Source: Octadecabacter antarcticus 307
GTDB lineage: Bacteria; Pseudomonadota; Alphaproteobacteria; Rhodobacterales; Rhodobacteraceae
NCBI RefSeq assembly: GCF_000155675.2
Contig: NC_020911.1
Span: 982,501 to 1,046,500 of the forward strand
Length of the DNA: 64,000 nucleotides
Direction of reading: 5' to 3'
The position numbers and the translations under genes were made by a program. Every line of letters starts with the position of its first letter. Positions within the stretch are counted from its first letter, which is position 1. Positions 37,447 to 47,099 of this stretch are shown piece after piece. The notes beneath the pieces were generated by a model that ran no database searches, was not told where the DNA came from, and saw nothing but the letters and a program-made list of their open reading frames with translations.

Positions 37447-37995
37447 ATGGAACTCAAGATGATAGAGCGCTTGCGGGCGATCAACAAAGGCGTGGCCCTC
37501 ATGGTCGGCTTTGGGTTGCTGGCCTGTGCGGCTTTCGTGCTGACAGATATCATCATGCGCCGGTTTGGCACGTCCCTTGGCGGCACCGAGGAAATCGCGG
37601 GCTACGCTATGGCGCTCGCGACGTCCTGGGGCATGTCTTACACGCTGTTGGAACTGGGCCATGTGCGCATCGATATTTTGCGCACACGGTTCCAGACCTT
37701 CGGTAAGGCCGTATTCGATGTGTTCAGCATATGCGTCATGTCCGGCGTAGTCATCACCATCGCGATCAAGGCATGGCCAGTTGTCGAACGTTCCTTGGTT
37801 AACGGGTCGCGCGCCAACACGCCCCTGCAAACGCCGCTGATTTGGGTTCAATTGCCGTGGTTTGCGGGCTGGGTCTGGTTCGCAATTATGTCCACCTTGT
37901 TGAGCTTTGCGGCCATCAGCTTGGTGTTCAAACGTCGCTACGGCGAGACCGAAGCCATTGTTGGCGCCTTCGCAGAACAGGACACGTTGAAATGA
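37447..37995 (+). CDS. TRAP transporter small permease (DctQ family)
   Basis: A 182-residue four-helix membrane protein with the DctQ pattern (FVLTDIIMRRFGTSLGGTEEIAGYAMALATSWGMSYTLLELGHVRIDIL). It helps couple the sodium gradient to uptake together with DctM. GGGGA precedes the ATG at 37447; a GTG at 37438 is an alternative start. Its stop overlaps the dctM-like start (ATGA). Confidence 0.88.
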   Translation: MELKMIERLRAINKGVALMVGFGLLACAAFVLTDIIMRRFGTSLGGTEEIAGYAMALATSWGMSYTLLELGHVRIDILRTRFQTFGKAVFDVFSICVMSGVVITIAIKAWPVVERSLVNGSRANTPLQTPLIWVQLPWFAGWVWFAIMSTLLSFAAISLVFKRRYGETEAIVGAFAEQDTLK

Positions 37996-39275
37996 TTACC
38001 TATGTCGGCGTCACGCTTTTGGGGCTGCTTGCCCTGTCCATTCCGGTTGGTGTTGTGCTGTTCCTGCTGGGGTTCGGCATTGATATATTCTTCTCTAATT
38101 TTCCGCTGATCCGGGGCCTTGGCAACATGGTGTGGAGCGCGTCAAATTCCGCCACGCTCATCGCTATTCCATTCTTCGTGCTGCTGGGCGAAATTCTGGT
38201 ACGCAGCGGTGTGGCTGAGCGTACCTATGCCGCCCTTGATCGCTGGGTGTCCTGGCTTCCCGGCGGGTTGGTGCACGCCAATATTGCGACTGCGACGATG
38301 TTTTCGGCCACGTCGGGATCGTCTGTGGCCACTGCCGCCACGGTTGCGACAGTCGCGATGCCGCAAGCGGAAAAATTGGGCTATGACCCGAAACTATTCT
38401 CTGGTGCGATCGCAGCGGGTGGGACGCTTGGCATCATGATCCCACCGTCGATCAACCTGATCGTCTATGGTTTCCTGACCCAATCATCGATCCCGCAGTT
38501 ATTTTTGGCGGGCTTGATTCCGGGCCTTGCGCTGGCGCTTATGTTCATGCTGATCACCGTCATCATCTGCGTGATCCGCCCTGATCTGGGGGGCATGCGC
38601 CGCACGTTCCCGTTCCCGCAAATGATGCGCGCACTGGTCGATCTGGTGCCAATTGTGCTGTTGTTCGGCCTTATCGTGGGGTCCATCTATCGCGGCTGGG
38701 CGACCCCGACCGAGGCCGCCGCCGTCGGTGTCGCAGGGGCCTTCTTGATCGCGTTCGTCTTTGGTGGCGTGTCGTGGGACATGCTGACGCAAAGCCTGAC
38801 GGGCACGGTGAAAATCACATCAATGATCATGCTGATCGTGATCGGCGCGTCGTTCTTGAATTTCACACTGGCGTCTGCCGGATTGGGCCGCGAGCTGACG
38901 ACCTTCATGGAGGGCCTTGGCCTGTCACCGCTTGGCTTCATTCTGGTCGTCGTCGCCATGTACATTGTGCTTGGCTTTTTCATCGAAACGCTGTCGCTTA
39001 TGGTTGTCACCATTCCGATCATCGTGCCGATGGTTCTGGTGCAGGGCTACGACGTGATCTGGTTTGGTATCCTCATGATCGTGCTTATCGAAATGGCGCT
39101 AATTACGCCGCCGGTCGGATTGAACCTTTATGTGGTTCAAGGCGCGCGAAAGTCGGGCAGCTTGAACGAAGTGATGTTGGGCGCGATTCCCTATTGCTTG
39201 ACGATGTTGCTGATGGCTTTCTTGTTGATCGCCTTCCCCAATATCGCTCTCTTTTTGCCGCACGCTTTGCAGTAA
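37992..39275 (+). CDS. TRAP transporter large permease (DctM family)
   Basis: A 427-residue membrane protein with about 12 helices. Conserved DctM segments are visible: IPFFVLLGEILVRSGVAERTY, SATSGSSVATAATVATVAMP, GAIAAGGTLGIMIPPSINLIVYG and the C-terminal MALITPPVGLNLYVVQGA. It forms the sodium-driven channel of the system whose binding protein and small permease are encoded just upstream. Confidence 0.93.
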   Translation: MITYVGVTLLGLLALSIPVGVVLFLLGFGIDIFFSNFPLIRGLGNMVWSASNSATLIAIPFFVLLGEILVRSGVAERTYAALDRWVSWLPGGLVHANIATATMFSATSGSSVATAATVATVAMPQAEKLGYDPKLFSGAIAAGGTLGIMIPPSINLIVYGFLTQSSIPQLFLAGLIPGLALALMFMLITVIICVIRPDLGGMRRTFPFPQMMRALVDLVPIVLLFGLIVGSIYRGWATPTEAAAVGVAGAFLIAFVFGGVSWDMLTQSLTGTVKITSMIMLIVIGASFLNFTLASAGLGRELTTFMEGLGLSPLGFILVVVAMYIVLGFFIETLSLMVVTIPIIVPMVLVQGYDVIWFGILMIVLIEMALITPPVGLNLYVVQGARKSGSLNEVMLGAIPYCLTMLLMAFLLIAFPNIALFLPHALQ

Positions 39276-39343
39276 ATACCATAGTCCTGTAAAATCAAAC
39301 GACTGTGGGTTTTAGACGCCTGCAAATAGAGGAGATATGTCTC

Positions 39344-42300
39344 ATGTGGCAGTTTTGGGTTGATCGCGGCGGCACATTTACCGACATCGTGGCCAAGGCA
39401 CCGAATGGTGCTTTGCACACCCATAAGCTGCTGTCGGAAAACCCTGAAGTGTACGCCGATGCGGCAGTGCACGGTATTCGAAATCTGCTCGGGTTAACGC
39501 CAGATGCGCCGATCCCTCCTGCGACTATCAGCGCCGTGAAAATGGGTACGACCGTCGCCACAAATGCGCTCCTTGAACGTAAAGGTGAACGCACAGTTTT
39601 GGTGGTCACGAAAGGATTGCGTGATCTTTTGCGGATCGGATACCAGAACCGCCCAAAGCTTTTCGACCTTAACATCGTGCTGCCTGAACTTCTTTATGAC
39701 GACGTGATTGAAGTGGATGAACGTATTGCGGCGGATGGAACGCTGGTCACTGCGCTGGACGTAGACGCCGCGCGGACCGGGTTGGCGCAGGCCTACGCCA
39801 AAGGCTATCGGTCAGTCGCCATTGCATTGATGCACAGTTATCGGTTTTCCGATCACGAAAAGCGCATCGGTGAATTGGCGACGCAAATCGGGTTCACGCA
39901 AGTTTCTTTGAGCCATGAGGCAAGCCCGCTGATCAAACTGGTCGCGCGTGGTGATACCGCTGTAGTTGATGCATATCTGTCGCCGATTTTACGTCGCTAC
40001 GTGCGCCAAGTCGCCGACGCACTGGGCACGACGAAGGGCGGTGGGCAACGGTTGATGTTCATGCGCTCAAACGGTGGATTGACAGATGCGTCCTTGTTTG
40101 AGGGACGCGATGCCATTTTGTCGGGGCCAGCGGGCGGCGTTGTTGGCATGGTGCGCACTGCAGCGGAACAGGGGTTCGATCGCTTGATCGGGTTCGACAT
40201 GGGCGGTACGTCCACGGATGTCTGTCACTACGCGGGCGAATTTGAACGCAGTTTCGAGACGGAAGTCGCAGGTGTGCGAATGCGCGCGCCGATGATGTCG
40301 ATCCACACCGTTGCGGCCGGTGGAGGCTCTATCCTGTCATATCGAGATGGCCGCATGCAGGTCGGCCCCGAAAGCGCGGGCGCAAATCCCGGACCGGCCG
40401 CCTATCGTCGTGGTGGCCCCCTTACGGTCACGGATTGCAACGTGCTGTTGGGCAAATTGCAGCCAGATCAGTTCCCGCCAGTTTTTGGTCCTAACGCGGA
40501 TCAACCGCTTGATGGAGACGTTGTGCGAGAGAAGTTTGCGAGCATGGCAGCAGAGATTGGCGGTGATCGAAAGGTTGAAGACATCGCCGAAGGGTTCTTG
40601 CGCATCGCCGTCGAAAACATGGCCAATGCAATCAAGAAAATCAGCGTCCAACGTGGCTATGATGTCACCAAATACACGATGAACTGCTTTGGCGGTGCTG
40701 GCGGGCAGCATGCCTGTCTGGTCGCGGATGCGCTGGGGATGGAAAGCATATTTATCCACCCCTTTGCGGGGGTCTTATCGGCCTTCGGGATGGGTTTGGC
40801 CGACGTGCGCGCAATGCGCGAACATCAATTTGGTGCGCCATTGGACCGCGTCGCAGATGCTAAAGACGCGCTTGAAGGACTGGTTGACGCCGTCCAGTCC
40901 GAGGTGATGGGCCAAGGCATTACGCCGGATCAAATCAATGTTGTGACCACCGCACATATCCGTCCTGACGGTGCGCAACAAACCCTGCCGGTCCCGTTTG
41001 GCGCACCCAACGCCATGGCGGCGGCGTTCAATGCCGCACATCAGCAGCGGTTCGGGTTCGTGCCAACGGATGCCGCCCTCTTGATTGACGTGCTCAGCGC
41101 CGAGGCCATTGGCAACACGGGCGAACAGGTCAGCATGCCTGATAACATCCACACCGATGCGACGCCGCAAAGGGGTCAGATGTGGTCTGCGGGTGCGTGG
41201 CGCGAGGTGCCTTTGGTCGACCGCGCGACATTGTCGAAAGGCGCGCGCGTTGACGGCCCCGCAATCGTAACCGAACCCACCGGGACCAACATCGTCGAAG
41301 CAGGTTGGCAAGCGGAATGTGTGGACGGCGGCAATCTGGTTCTGACGCGGGTTGTCCCATTGGCCCGCCAAGAGGCTATTGGCACACAAGTCAATCCAGT
41401 GATGCTTGAAGTGTTCAACAACCTATTTATGTCCATCGCTGATCAGATGGGCGCAACGTTGGCCAACACGGCCTATTCGGTCAACATCAAAGAACGCTAT
41501 GATTTTTCATGTGCGATTTTTGACCAGAACGGCGATCTGGTGGCGAACGCGCCGCACGTGCCGGTGCATCTGGGGTCGATGTCTGAAAGTGTGCGGGTCG
41601 TACTGGCTCAAAACGCAGGCAATATCCGCCCAGGCGATGTGTTCATGATGAACAACCCGTATAATGGCGGCACGCACTTGCCCGACGTCACCGTGATTAC
41701 GCCCGTGTTCGACACGGCAGGTGAGCAGATTATTTATACGGTCGCCAGCCGTGGCCACCACGCCGATATCGGCGGCAAGACACCGGGATCGGCCCCGCCC
41801 GACAGTCGTGTCATTCAAGAAGAAGGCGTGCTGATCGATAACTTCCTGTTGGTCAAACAAGGCCAGTTGCAAGACAGCGCTGCGCGCGCACTTTTAGCAT
41901 CTGGCAAATACCCTTGCCGCAACATCGATCAGAACATGGCTGACCTTGCTGCACAAATCGCCGCGAACGCGACGGGCGTCGCAGAGTTGCAGCGCATCAC
42001 GGCACAGTTCGGCCAAGACGGTGTCCACGCCTACATGTCCCATGTTCAAGACAACGCTGAAGAGAGTGTGCGCCGCGTGCTCGATGTGCTGTCGGATTGC
42101 GCATTTACCTATCCATTGGACAGCGGAGCGCAAATCAAAGTCGCCATCACGGTGGACCGTGATGCGCGTGAAGCGGTTATCGATTTTACTGGCACGTCTG
42201 AGCAGAGCGAGTTTAATTACAACGCACCACTCGCGATTTGCCGTGCTGTCGTCTTGTATGTATTTCGCACGCTGGTCGGCAGTGACATCCCAATGAACGA

Positions 42301-42919
42301 AGGGTGCCTAAAGCCGCTGATCCTAAAAGTGCCGGACGGCAGCATGATCAACCCTCGCGCGCCTGCTGCTGTGATTTCGGGCAACACCGAGGTCAGTCAG
42401 GCGATAGCCGATACGATGTACGGTGCACTTGGCGTGATTGCGGGCAGTCAGGGGACGATGAACAATTTCGTCTATGGTAACGACATTCATCAAAACTACG
42501 AAACGATCTGTGGCGGCACAGGGGCAGGCAATGGTTTCAACGGCACAAGTGCGGTGCACAGCCATATGACAAACACGCGCATGACTGATCCTGAGGTGTT
42601 GGAAACACGGTTTCCCGTTCAGGTTGATGAGTTTTCAATCCGCCAAGGATCGGGCGGTGGTGGTGCATTTACTGGTGGCAACGGCATCATCCGGCGATTG
42701 CGCTTTCTGGAACCTATGACGGTCACCGTTCTTTCATCGCACCGGATTATACCGCCCCACGGGGCGGCGGACGGCCTGTCGGGTGCCGTGGGCGAAAACG
42801 GCATTGAACGCGCCAATGGTCAGGTTGAAAAGCTACAAGGCAACGATGAAGCACAGCTGAACACGGGCGACGTTTTTGTTATGAAAACCCCGGGTGGCGG
42901 TGGATATGGGCCCGCTTAG
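39344..42919 (+). CDS. 5-oxoprolinase / hydantoinase A-B fusion
   Basis: A 1191-residue fusion protein. The N-terminal hydantoinase A half begins [16 protein letters not shown] with the ATPase-like [15 protein letters not shown] motif. The hydantoinase B half starts near residue 690 ([19 protein letters not shown]) and contains [13 protein letters not shown] and [16 protein letters not shown]. It hydrolyses a cyclic amide such as 5-oxoproline with ATP. GAGGAG lies eight bases before ATG 39344. The upstream D-glutamate-cyclase-like gene would supply its substrate, or the TRAP system would import it. Confidence 0.92.
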   Translation: MWQFWVDRGGTFTDIVAKAPNGALHTHKLLSENPEVYADAAVHGIRNLLGLTPDAPIPPATISAVKMGTTVATNALLERKGERTVLVVTKGLRDLLRIGYQNRPKLFDLNIVLPELLYDDVIEVDERIAADGTLVTALDVDAARTGLAQAYAKGYRSVAIALMHSYRFSDHEKRIGELATQIGFTQVSLSHEASPLIKLVARGDTAVVDAYLSPILRRYVRQVADALGTTKGGGQRLMFMRSNGGLTDASLFEGRDAILSGPAGGVVGMVRTAAEQGFDRLIGFDMGGTSTDVCHYAGEFERSFETEVAGVRMRAPMMSIHTVAAGGGSILSYRDGRMQVGPESAGANPGPAAYRRGGPLTVTDCNVLLGKLQPDQFPPVFGPNADQPLDGDVVREKFASMAAEIGGDRKVEDIAEGFLRIAVENMANAIKKISVQRGYDVTKYTMNCFGGAGGQHACLVADALGMESIFIHPFAGVLSAFGMGLADVRAMREHQFGAPLDRVADAKDALEGLVDAVQSEVMGQGITPDQINVVTTAHIRPDGAQQTLPVPFGAPNAMAAAFNAAHQQRFGFVPTDAALLIDVLSAEAIGNTGEQVSMPDNIHTDATPQRGQMWSAGAWREVPLVDRATLSKGARVDGPAIVTEPTGTNIVEAGWQAECVDGGNLVLTRVVPLARQEAIGTQVNPVMLEVFNNLFMSIADQMGATLANTAYSVNIKERYDFSCAIFDQNGDLVANAPHVPVHLGSMSESVRVVLAQNAGNIRPGDVFMMNNPYNGGTHLPDVTVITPVFDTAGEQIIYTVASRGHHADIGGKTPGSAPPDSRVIQEEGVLIDNFLLVKQGQLQDSAARALLASGKYPCRNIDQNMADLAAQIAANATGVAELQRITAQFGQDGVHAYMSHVQDNAEESVRRVLDVLSDCAFTYPLDSGAQIKVAITVDRDAREAVIDFTGTSEQSEFNYNAPLAICRAVVLYVFRTLVGSDIPMNEGCLKPLILKVPDGSMINPRAPAAVISGNTEVSQAIADTMYGALGVIAGSQGTMNNFVYGNDIHQNYETICGGTGAGNGFNGTSAVHSHMTNTRMTDPEVLETRFPVQVDEFSIRQGSGGGGAFTGGNGIIRRLRFLEPMTVTVLSSHRIIPPHGAADGLSGAVGENGIERANGQVEKLQGNDEAQLNTGDVFVMKTPGGGGYGPA

Positions 42920-42943
42920 GCAGCCCGCAAAAAGGAGAAGTGA

Positions 42944-43597
42944 ATGCAATTTCTGATTGGATCTGAGCAGGTTGATGTCGCGATCGAACATCTTATTATT
43001 GCAGGTTGGACGGGGCGCGACAGCGCGATGGTTCAACATCATATTGATGAATTGGGCGCGCTCGGCGTGGCACCGCCGTCCACGACACCATTGTTTTATC
43101 AGGTTGCAAATACATTGATGACGCAAGCGGACGAAATTCAGGTGTTGGGGGCTGCCACGTCCGGTGAGGCTGAACCACTTTTGGTCAATCAGGGTGGTAA
43201 GCTGTGGCTTGGATTGGCGTCAGATCACACCGATCGAGAGCTTGAAGCGACATCGGTCGCTGCGTCAAAGCAGGTCTGTGCAAAAGTCTGCGCGACTGAT
43301 CTGTGGGATTTCAGCGTTGTACAAGAACACATTGATCAAGTGCAATTGCGATCATGGATCAAAGAGGGTGGGAATTGGGTGCTTTATCAGGATGGCAGCT
43401 TGGAACAGATTCTTCCGCTACAGACGCTTATGTCGCGGATTAAAGACGTAGACGGCGCGGCAATGCTGTGTGGAACTTTGCCAGCTATTAGTGGTGTCCG
43501 CGCCGCAGTTGAGTTTCGCGCTGAACTGTATGATCCTGTTATGGAAAGAAAAATTGAGCTTCAATACAAGACCAATTGTTTAGACTTGGTTCACTGA
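42944..43597 (+). CDS. DUF2848 family protein
   Basis: A 217-residue protein of the DUF2848 family, recognised from IIAGWTGRDSAMVQHHIDELGALGVAPPSTTPLFYQVA and LGLASDHTDRELEATSVAASKQVCAKV. The fold is related to fumarylacetoacetate-hydrolase-like enzymes. AAAGGAG precedes the ATG, 24 bp after the oxoprolinase stop. It is the last gene of the operon and probably performs a downstream hydrolysis or lyase step. Confidence 0.85.
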   Translation: MQFLIGSEQVDVAIEHLIIAGWTGRDSAMVQHHIDELGALGVAPPSTTPLFYQVANTLMTQADEIQVLGAATSGEAEPLLVNQGGKLWLGLASDHTDRELEATSVAASKQVCAKVCATDLWDFSVVQEHIDQVQLRSWIKEGGNWVLYQDGSLEQILPLQTLMSRIKDVDGAAMLCGTLPAISGVRAAVEFRAELYDPVMERKIELQYKTNCLDLVH

Positions 43598-43599
43598 GG

Positions 43600-43862
43600 C
43601 CCTGTTCCACATTCCGCTAAGAGACTGGGTAGGCGTGAGGAGTCGCATTGCCCGCACTGTGTTGTTTCGAAGGGCAAGCTGCCTATTATATATTGGTTTT
43701 CGTGACACGCAGCATGATCTGCGTCTTTGCCCGGTCGTTTTCCACGCTGGGTTTGGGTTGATGTGGCGCAACTGACAGAGGCGACGCATGTTGTAGGCGA
43801 GGTTCTTCAGAGGCGATCGCGGGAATTCGGACCCGTAGTTAAGGTGGATCAACTTGCGAGAG
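43600..43862 (-). mobile_element. transposase C-terminal remnant (probably IS5/IS1182 type)
   Basis: On the minus strand a short frame encodes SPLKNLAYNMRRLCQL, a typical C-terminal helix of IS5/IS1182-type transposases, followed by degenerate sequence. There is no start and no catalytic part. It is joined directly to an IS3 orfA remnant. The segment also contains TTGCCC/GGGCAA arms around 43,650 that are not part of the hairpin family. Confidence 0.5.
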
Positions 43863-43902
43863 AGATGATCCAAAATGACGAAACGAAAGAACCATTCGTC
43901 CC

Positions 43903-43945
43903 ACTGCCCTCTCATCGTTTGCTTGCAAACGATGAGAGGGGGGCA
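43903..43945 (+). repeat. hairpin insert, copy 3 (long perfect stem)
   Basis: CCCTCTCATCGTTTGC (43907-43922) and GCAAACGATGAGAGGG (43925-43940) form a perfect 16-bp stem around TT. The tail TGAGAGGGG matches the family; the left arm has become the mirror of the tail instead of the usual CGGCAG. It breaks the orfA frame between NHSS and KAKIALEA. Confidence 0.75.
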
Positions 43946-44025
43946 AGGCCAAGATTGCGCTTGAAGCGATCCGCGAAGAAATGACAATGGCGGAGTTATC
44001 GAAGAAGCATGGCGTGCACCTATTA

Positions 44026-44059
44026 CTGGCAGGTGTTTGCGAACAAACACTGGGAGGCC
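44026..44059 (+). repeat. hairpin insert, copy 4 (degenerate)
   Basis: Left end CTGGCAG, stem GTGTTTG/CAAACAC with a short loop, tail TGGGAGGCC. This is a diverged member of the family inside the same orfA remnant, between GVH and the QMGTWKRAA segment. Confidence 0.6.
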
Positions 44060-44385
44060 GCGCAGATGGGGACTTGGAAGCGTGCCGCGATCAAGAATAT
44101 GGCAGCGAGGTTTTCCAAGAGGGGCGGTGATCGTGCACAGGTTGATGATGCCATGATAGACAAATTTTATTCCAAGGTTAGCCAATTGGTTGTGTAATGC
44201 GATTTTTGAAACGCGGCGGTGCGGATAAAGTGACTTTTGGCCTTAATAGGTTGTGATGGCCACTTCTGATCATAGGCAGTTATTCAGCTATTTAGGTTTT
44301 TGCAATCAACGCGCCGAAACGGCAAGTCTCTGGACAAAAAATATTGCCATACTGGACTGCCATTTAAAAGCTTTTTATCAAGGGT

Positions 44386-44838
44386 TTACCAGTTGTTATA
44401 GGCAAGAAATTTGCCCGACATTTCAACCTTAACGCGGTCGCCCTTGGGGTTTTCCACGCGGGTTACTGACATATCGAAGTCAATGGCGGACATGATGCCA
44501 TCACCAAATTTTTCTTGGATGATCGCCTTAAGTGTAGGTCCGTAAACGCCAACAATTTCATAAAAACGATAGATGCAGGGATCGGTTGGGACGGCTTGTT
44601 CCCAGATTTTTGTTGGACTTTCCGTCAGCGCGTCTTCGGCGCCTTGTGGCAAGCCCATCGTTGTAGCCATCAAGGCTGCTTTGTCAGCGGGAAACGCGTT
44701 CATGCCCATGGCGGCAGAATGCGTCCAGATCGGTGACATTCCGATTTTTTCGGCAATCCCGTCCCATGTCATTCCGGCCTGTTTCTTGGCCGCAAGGATC
44801 ATGGCTGTGACGTCTTCTTTGGTAATCATATCGTTCAT
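44386..44838 (-). CDS. cynS: cyanate hydratase (cyanase)
   Basis: A 150-residue cyanase that turns cyanate and bicarbonate into carbamate and CO2, releasing ammonia. The catalytic residues align with E. coli Arg96/Glu99/Ser122: Arg91 and Glu94 in PCIYRFYEIVGVYG and Ser117 in FGDGIMSAIDFDMSV. The N-terminal helical domain is present. I start at ATG 44838 (AAGGAT upstream) because the longer frame overlaps the DUF1348 gene. It is the last gene of the ABC transporter cluster, which supports cyanate as a transported substrate. Confidence 0.93.
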   Translation of the reverse strand: MNDMITKEDVTAMILAAKKQAGMTWDGIAEKIGMSPIWTHSAAMGMNAFPADKAALMATTMGLPQGAEDALTESPTKIWEQAVPTDPCIYRFYEIVGVYGPTLKAIIQEKFGDGIMSAIDFDMSVTRVENPKGDRVKVEMSGKFLAYNNW

Positions 44839-44881
44839 TTTGACTGTATCCTTTTGGACAGTTTTATATTTGGTCGTCAGT

Positions 44882-45352
44882 TCACAGGCCGAGTTCAGCC
44901 AGCCCCGGGTAATCATCAGGACGCGGTCCAGGGGCGTCCCAGTGGAACAGCCGTTCGTTGTCTAGAATGAGCACGTCGTTTATGGAGGCATGACGTACGG
45001 CCATGTAGCCGCAGGCGTCAAATTCCCAGTTTTCGTTGCCATGGGCGCGAAACCACTGGCCGGCGTCGTCATTGTATTCATAGCAAAAGCGCACAGCGAT
45101 CTTGTTATCGCTGTATGCCCAGATTTCTTTGATTAGGCGGTAGCCGTTTTCGACCGCCCATTTTGACGTCAAAAAGGCTTCAACTTCCGCACGCCCGTTT
45201 AAAAATTCAGACCGGTTTCGCCAGCGTGTATCGGGAGTATAGGCCATCGCGACCGATGCTGGATCGCGACTGTTCCACGCATTTTCGGCCATGCGAACTT
45301 TTTGAACAGCATCGCTGTAGCTGAACGGGGGAATTGGTGGACGGGCCGTCAT
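44882..45352 (-). CDS. DUF1348 / NTF2-like protein
   Basis: A 156-residue protein of the DUF1348 family with an NTF2-like alpha+beta fold. Recognisable parts are [33 protein letters not shown] and [39 protein letters not shown]. The family function is unknown. Its start overlaps the end of the ATPase gene by 4 bp, so it belongs to the transport operon, and it lies between the transporter and cynS. Confidence 0.88.
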   Translation of the reverse strand: MTARPPIPPFSYSDAVQKVRMAENAWNSRDPASVAMAYTPDTRWRNRSEFLNGRAEVEAFLTSKWAVENGYRLIKEIWAYSDNKIAVRFCYEYNDDAGQWFRAHGNENWEFDACGYMAVRHASINDVLILDNERLFHWDAPGPRPDDYPGLAELGL

Positions 45353-46251
45353 ATTGTTACCGCGCGCAACATGGGGTTTTCATCAAATGTCCCTTCTGGC
45401 AAAGTCTTGTCGATACGCACTGTTTCGGGCCGCTGCGTTTCGTCGCCAGACGCCTTTCCGGACAGCTCAACCGAGCGTTTACCCAAAAACTGAACAAGGT
45501 GATTGCGAATTGCGTAGTAGTTGGGGTGCTGCACGATTGCGGTGCGAACGCGCGGGCGTGGAATCGTAATTTCGACGCTTTCGGCAACGCTGGCATTGGG
45601 GCCGTTGGTCATCAGCAAAATACGGTCGGCCAGCAGGATGGCCTCATCGATGTCGTGGGTGATCATGAACACGGTCTGGTCGGTGCCGCTCCAGACTTTG
45701 ATCAGCTCTTCTTGGATGGTGCCACGGGTCAGCGCGTCAAGCGCACCAAACGGCTCATCCAGTAAAAGCAATTTAGGTTCATTCGCAAATGCCCTCGCAA
45801 TGGATACCCGTTGACGCATGCCCCCCGACAGCTGGCTGGGTTTGCGGTGGATTGCGTCACCAGACAGGCCAACTGTTTTAAGGAACGCAATGGAATGATC
45901 GTTGACCTGTTGCTTGGTCCAATGGGGGAACCGCGCGGCAACACCGAATGTCACGTTCTTCAGGGCGGTCAACCACGGTAACAAAGAGTAATTTTGAAAG
46001 ACCACACCTCGATCAAGGCTGGGGCCAGAAATGGCCTGACCGTCCATTTTGATCACGCCACCCGACGGGTCAGCCAGTCCTGCAAGGATGTTCATGATCG
46101 TGGACTTGCCGCATCCTGAATGACCTAGAATACAAACGAATTCACCCTTCTCAATGCCGAAACTTGCATTTTTAAAGACCGTAAATTCGCCGCCTTGCCC
46201 ATCTGGATATCGTTGGGTCAGCCGTTCGATGCTGAGGAATGAATTTGCCAT
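45349..46251 (-). CDS. ABC transporter ATP-binding protein (nitrate/cyanate/sulfonate type)
   Basis: A 300-residue ATPase with Walker [11 protein letters not shown]-loop [12 protein letters not shown], signature [14 protein letters not shown], Walker [13 protein letters not shown] and the switch His in MITHDIDEA. The [12 protein letters not shown] stretch and C-terminal IPRPR are typical of the NrtD/SsuB/CynD subfamily. It pairs with the permease 12 bp upstream and the binding protein beyond. Confidence 0.93.
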   Translation of the reverse strand: MANSFLSIERLTQRYPDGQGGEFTVFKNASFGIEKGEFVCILGHSGCGKSTIMNILAGLADPSGGVIKMDGQAISGPSLDRGVVFQNYSLLPWLTALKNVTFGVAARFPHWTKQQVNDHSIAFLKTVGLSGDAIHRKPSQLSGGMRQRVSIARAFANEPKLLLLDEPFGALDALTRGTIQEELIKVWSGTDQTVFMITHDIDEAILLADRILLMTNGPNASVAESVEITIPRPRVRTAIVQHPNYYAIRNHLVQFLGKRSVELSGKASGDETQRPETVRIDKTLPEGTFDENPMLRAVTI

Positions 46252-46263
46252 GTGTGTGCGGTC

Positions 46264-47094
46264 CTATTCGGTGTAGGCGACACGTCGTTGGAGCAGCCCA
46301 AGAGCTGAGTCCAGCAACATGCCGACGACGCCGATCATGAGAATTGAAAAGATAACTGAGGTCAGGTCGAGGTTGTTCCACTCGTTCCAGACGTAATAGC
46401 CAATGCCGGTACCCCCAACGAGCATCTCAGCCGCAACAATGACCAACCATGCGATCCCAATTGAGATCCGCATGCCCGTCACGATGGTGGGCGCAGCCGC
46501 CGGTAAGATCACGGTAAAAGCGGTTTTGAACGCGCTCAATTCGTGTGTACGGGCCACGTTGACCCAGTCTTCACGAACGCCGGCGACGCCAAAGGCCGTG
46601 TTAATCAACATTGGCCAGATCGAACAGATGAAGATTACAAAGATTGCTGACGCCTCGCTGTCTTGGATGACGAACAGCGCCAGTGGCATCCACGCCAGTG
46701 GTGATATAGGGCGCAAAACCTGAATAAATGGGTTCAGTGCCTTGTAAGCGACGGTCGACATCCCAATCAGAAAACCTAGCGGGATCGCAATTAGGGCGGC
46801 CATAAAATAACCGGTCAAAACTCTGTATATTGAATAGCCAATCTGGATACCGATGCCTTTATCGTTAGGTCCTGCATCGTAAAATGGGTTTGACAGTTCT
46901 TCCCATGCTTTGACCAAAACCTGACTTGGGGGCGGCACACCCGCTTTGGGTGTGCCTGCGCCAATCAGCAGTTCATATTCGGTTAGCTCGCCAGTGGTAA
47001 TCTGCTGCGCAGGGATTGATATCTCCCACACAAACAGACTTACCAGAAGGAGGGTGACCGACCAAATCGCGGCCCGCTTGTTTTCTGACAGCAT
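46264..47094 (-). CDS. ABC transporter permease (nitrate/cyanate/sulfonate type)
   Basis: A 276-residue inner-membrane permease with about six helices. The EAA loop that contacts the ATPase is in VNVARTHELSAFKTAFTVILPAAAPTIVTGMRISIGIAW. The longer N-terminal periplasmic loop (residues 30-80) is a feature of the NrtB/CynB-like subgroup. I start at ATG 47094, just after the stop of the binding-protein gene. Confidence 0.92.
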   Translation of the reverse strand: MLSENKRAAIWSVTLLLVSLFVWEISIPAQQITTGELTEYELLIGAGTPKAGVPPPSQVLVKAWEELSNPFYDAGPNDKGIGIQIGYSIYRVLTGYFMAALIAIPLGFLIGMSTVAYKALNPFIQVLRPISPLAWMPLALFVIQDSEASAIFVIFICSIWPMLINTAFGVAGVREDWVNVARTHELSAFKTAFTVILPAAAPTIVTGMRISIGIAWLVIVAAEMLVGGTGIGYYVWNEWNNLDLTSVIFSILMIGVVGMLLDSALGLLQRRVAYTE

Positions 47095-47099
47095 GTCAG

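Larger units (their letters stand above)
43875..44197 (+). pseudogene. IS3-family orfA remnant with two hairpin inserts
   Basis: Pieces of an IS3 orfA: MTKRKNHSS, then (frame-shifted) KAKIALEAIREEMTMAELSKKHGVH, then WKRAAIKNMAARFSKRGG. The breaks coincide with two palindromic inserts, at 43,903-43,945 and 44,026-44,059. Removing them restores a normal-looking orfA N-terminus. No orfB follows, so the element is a fragment. Confidence 0.7.
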
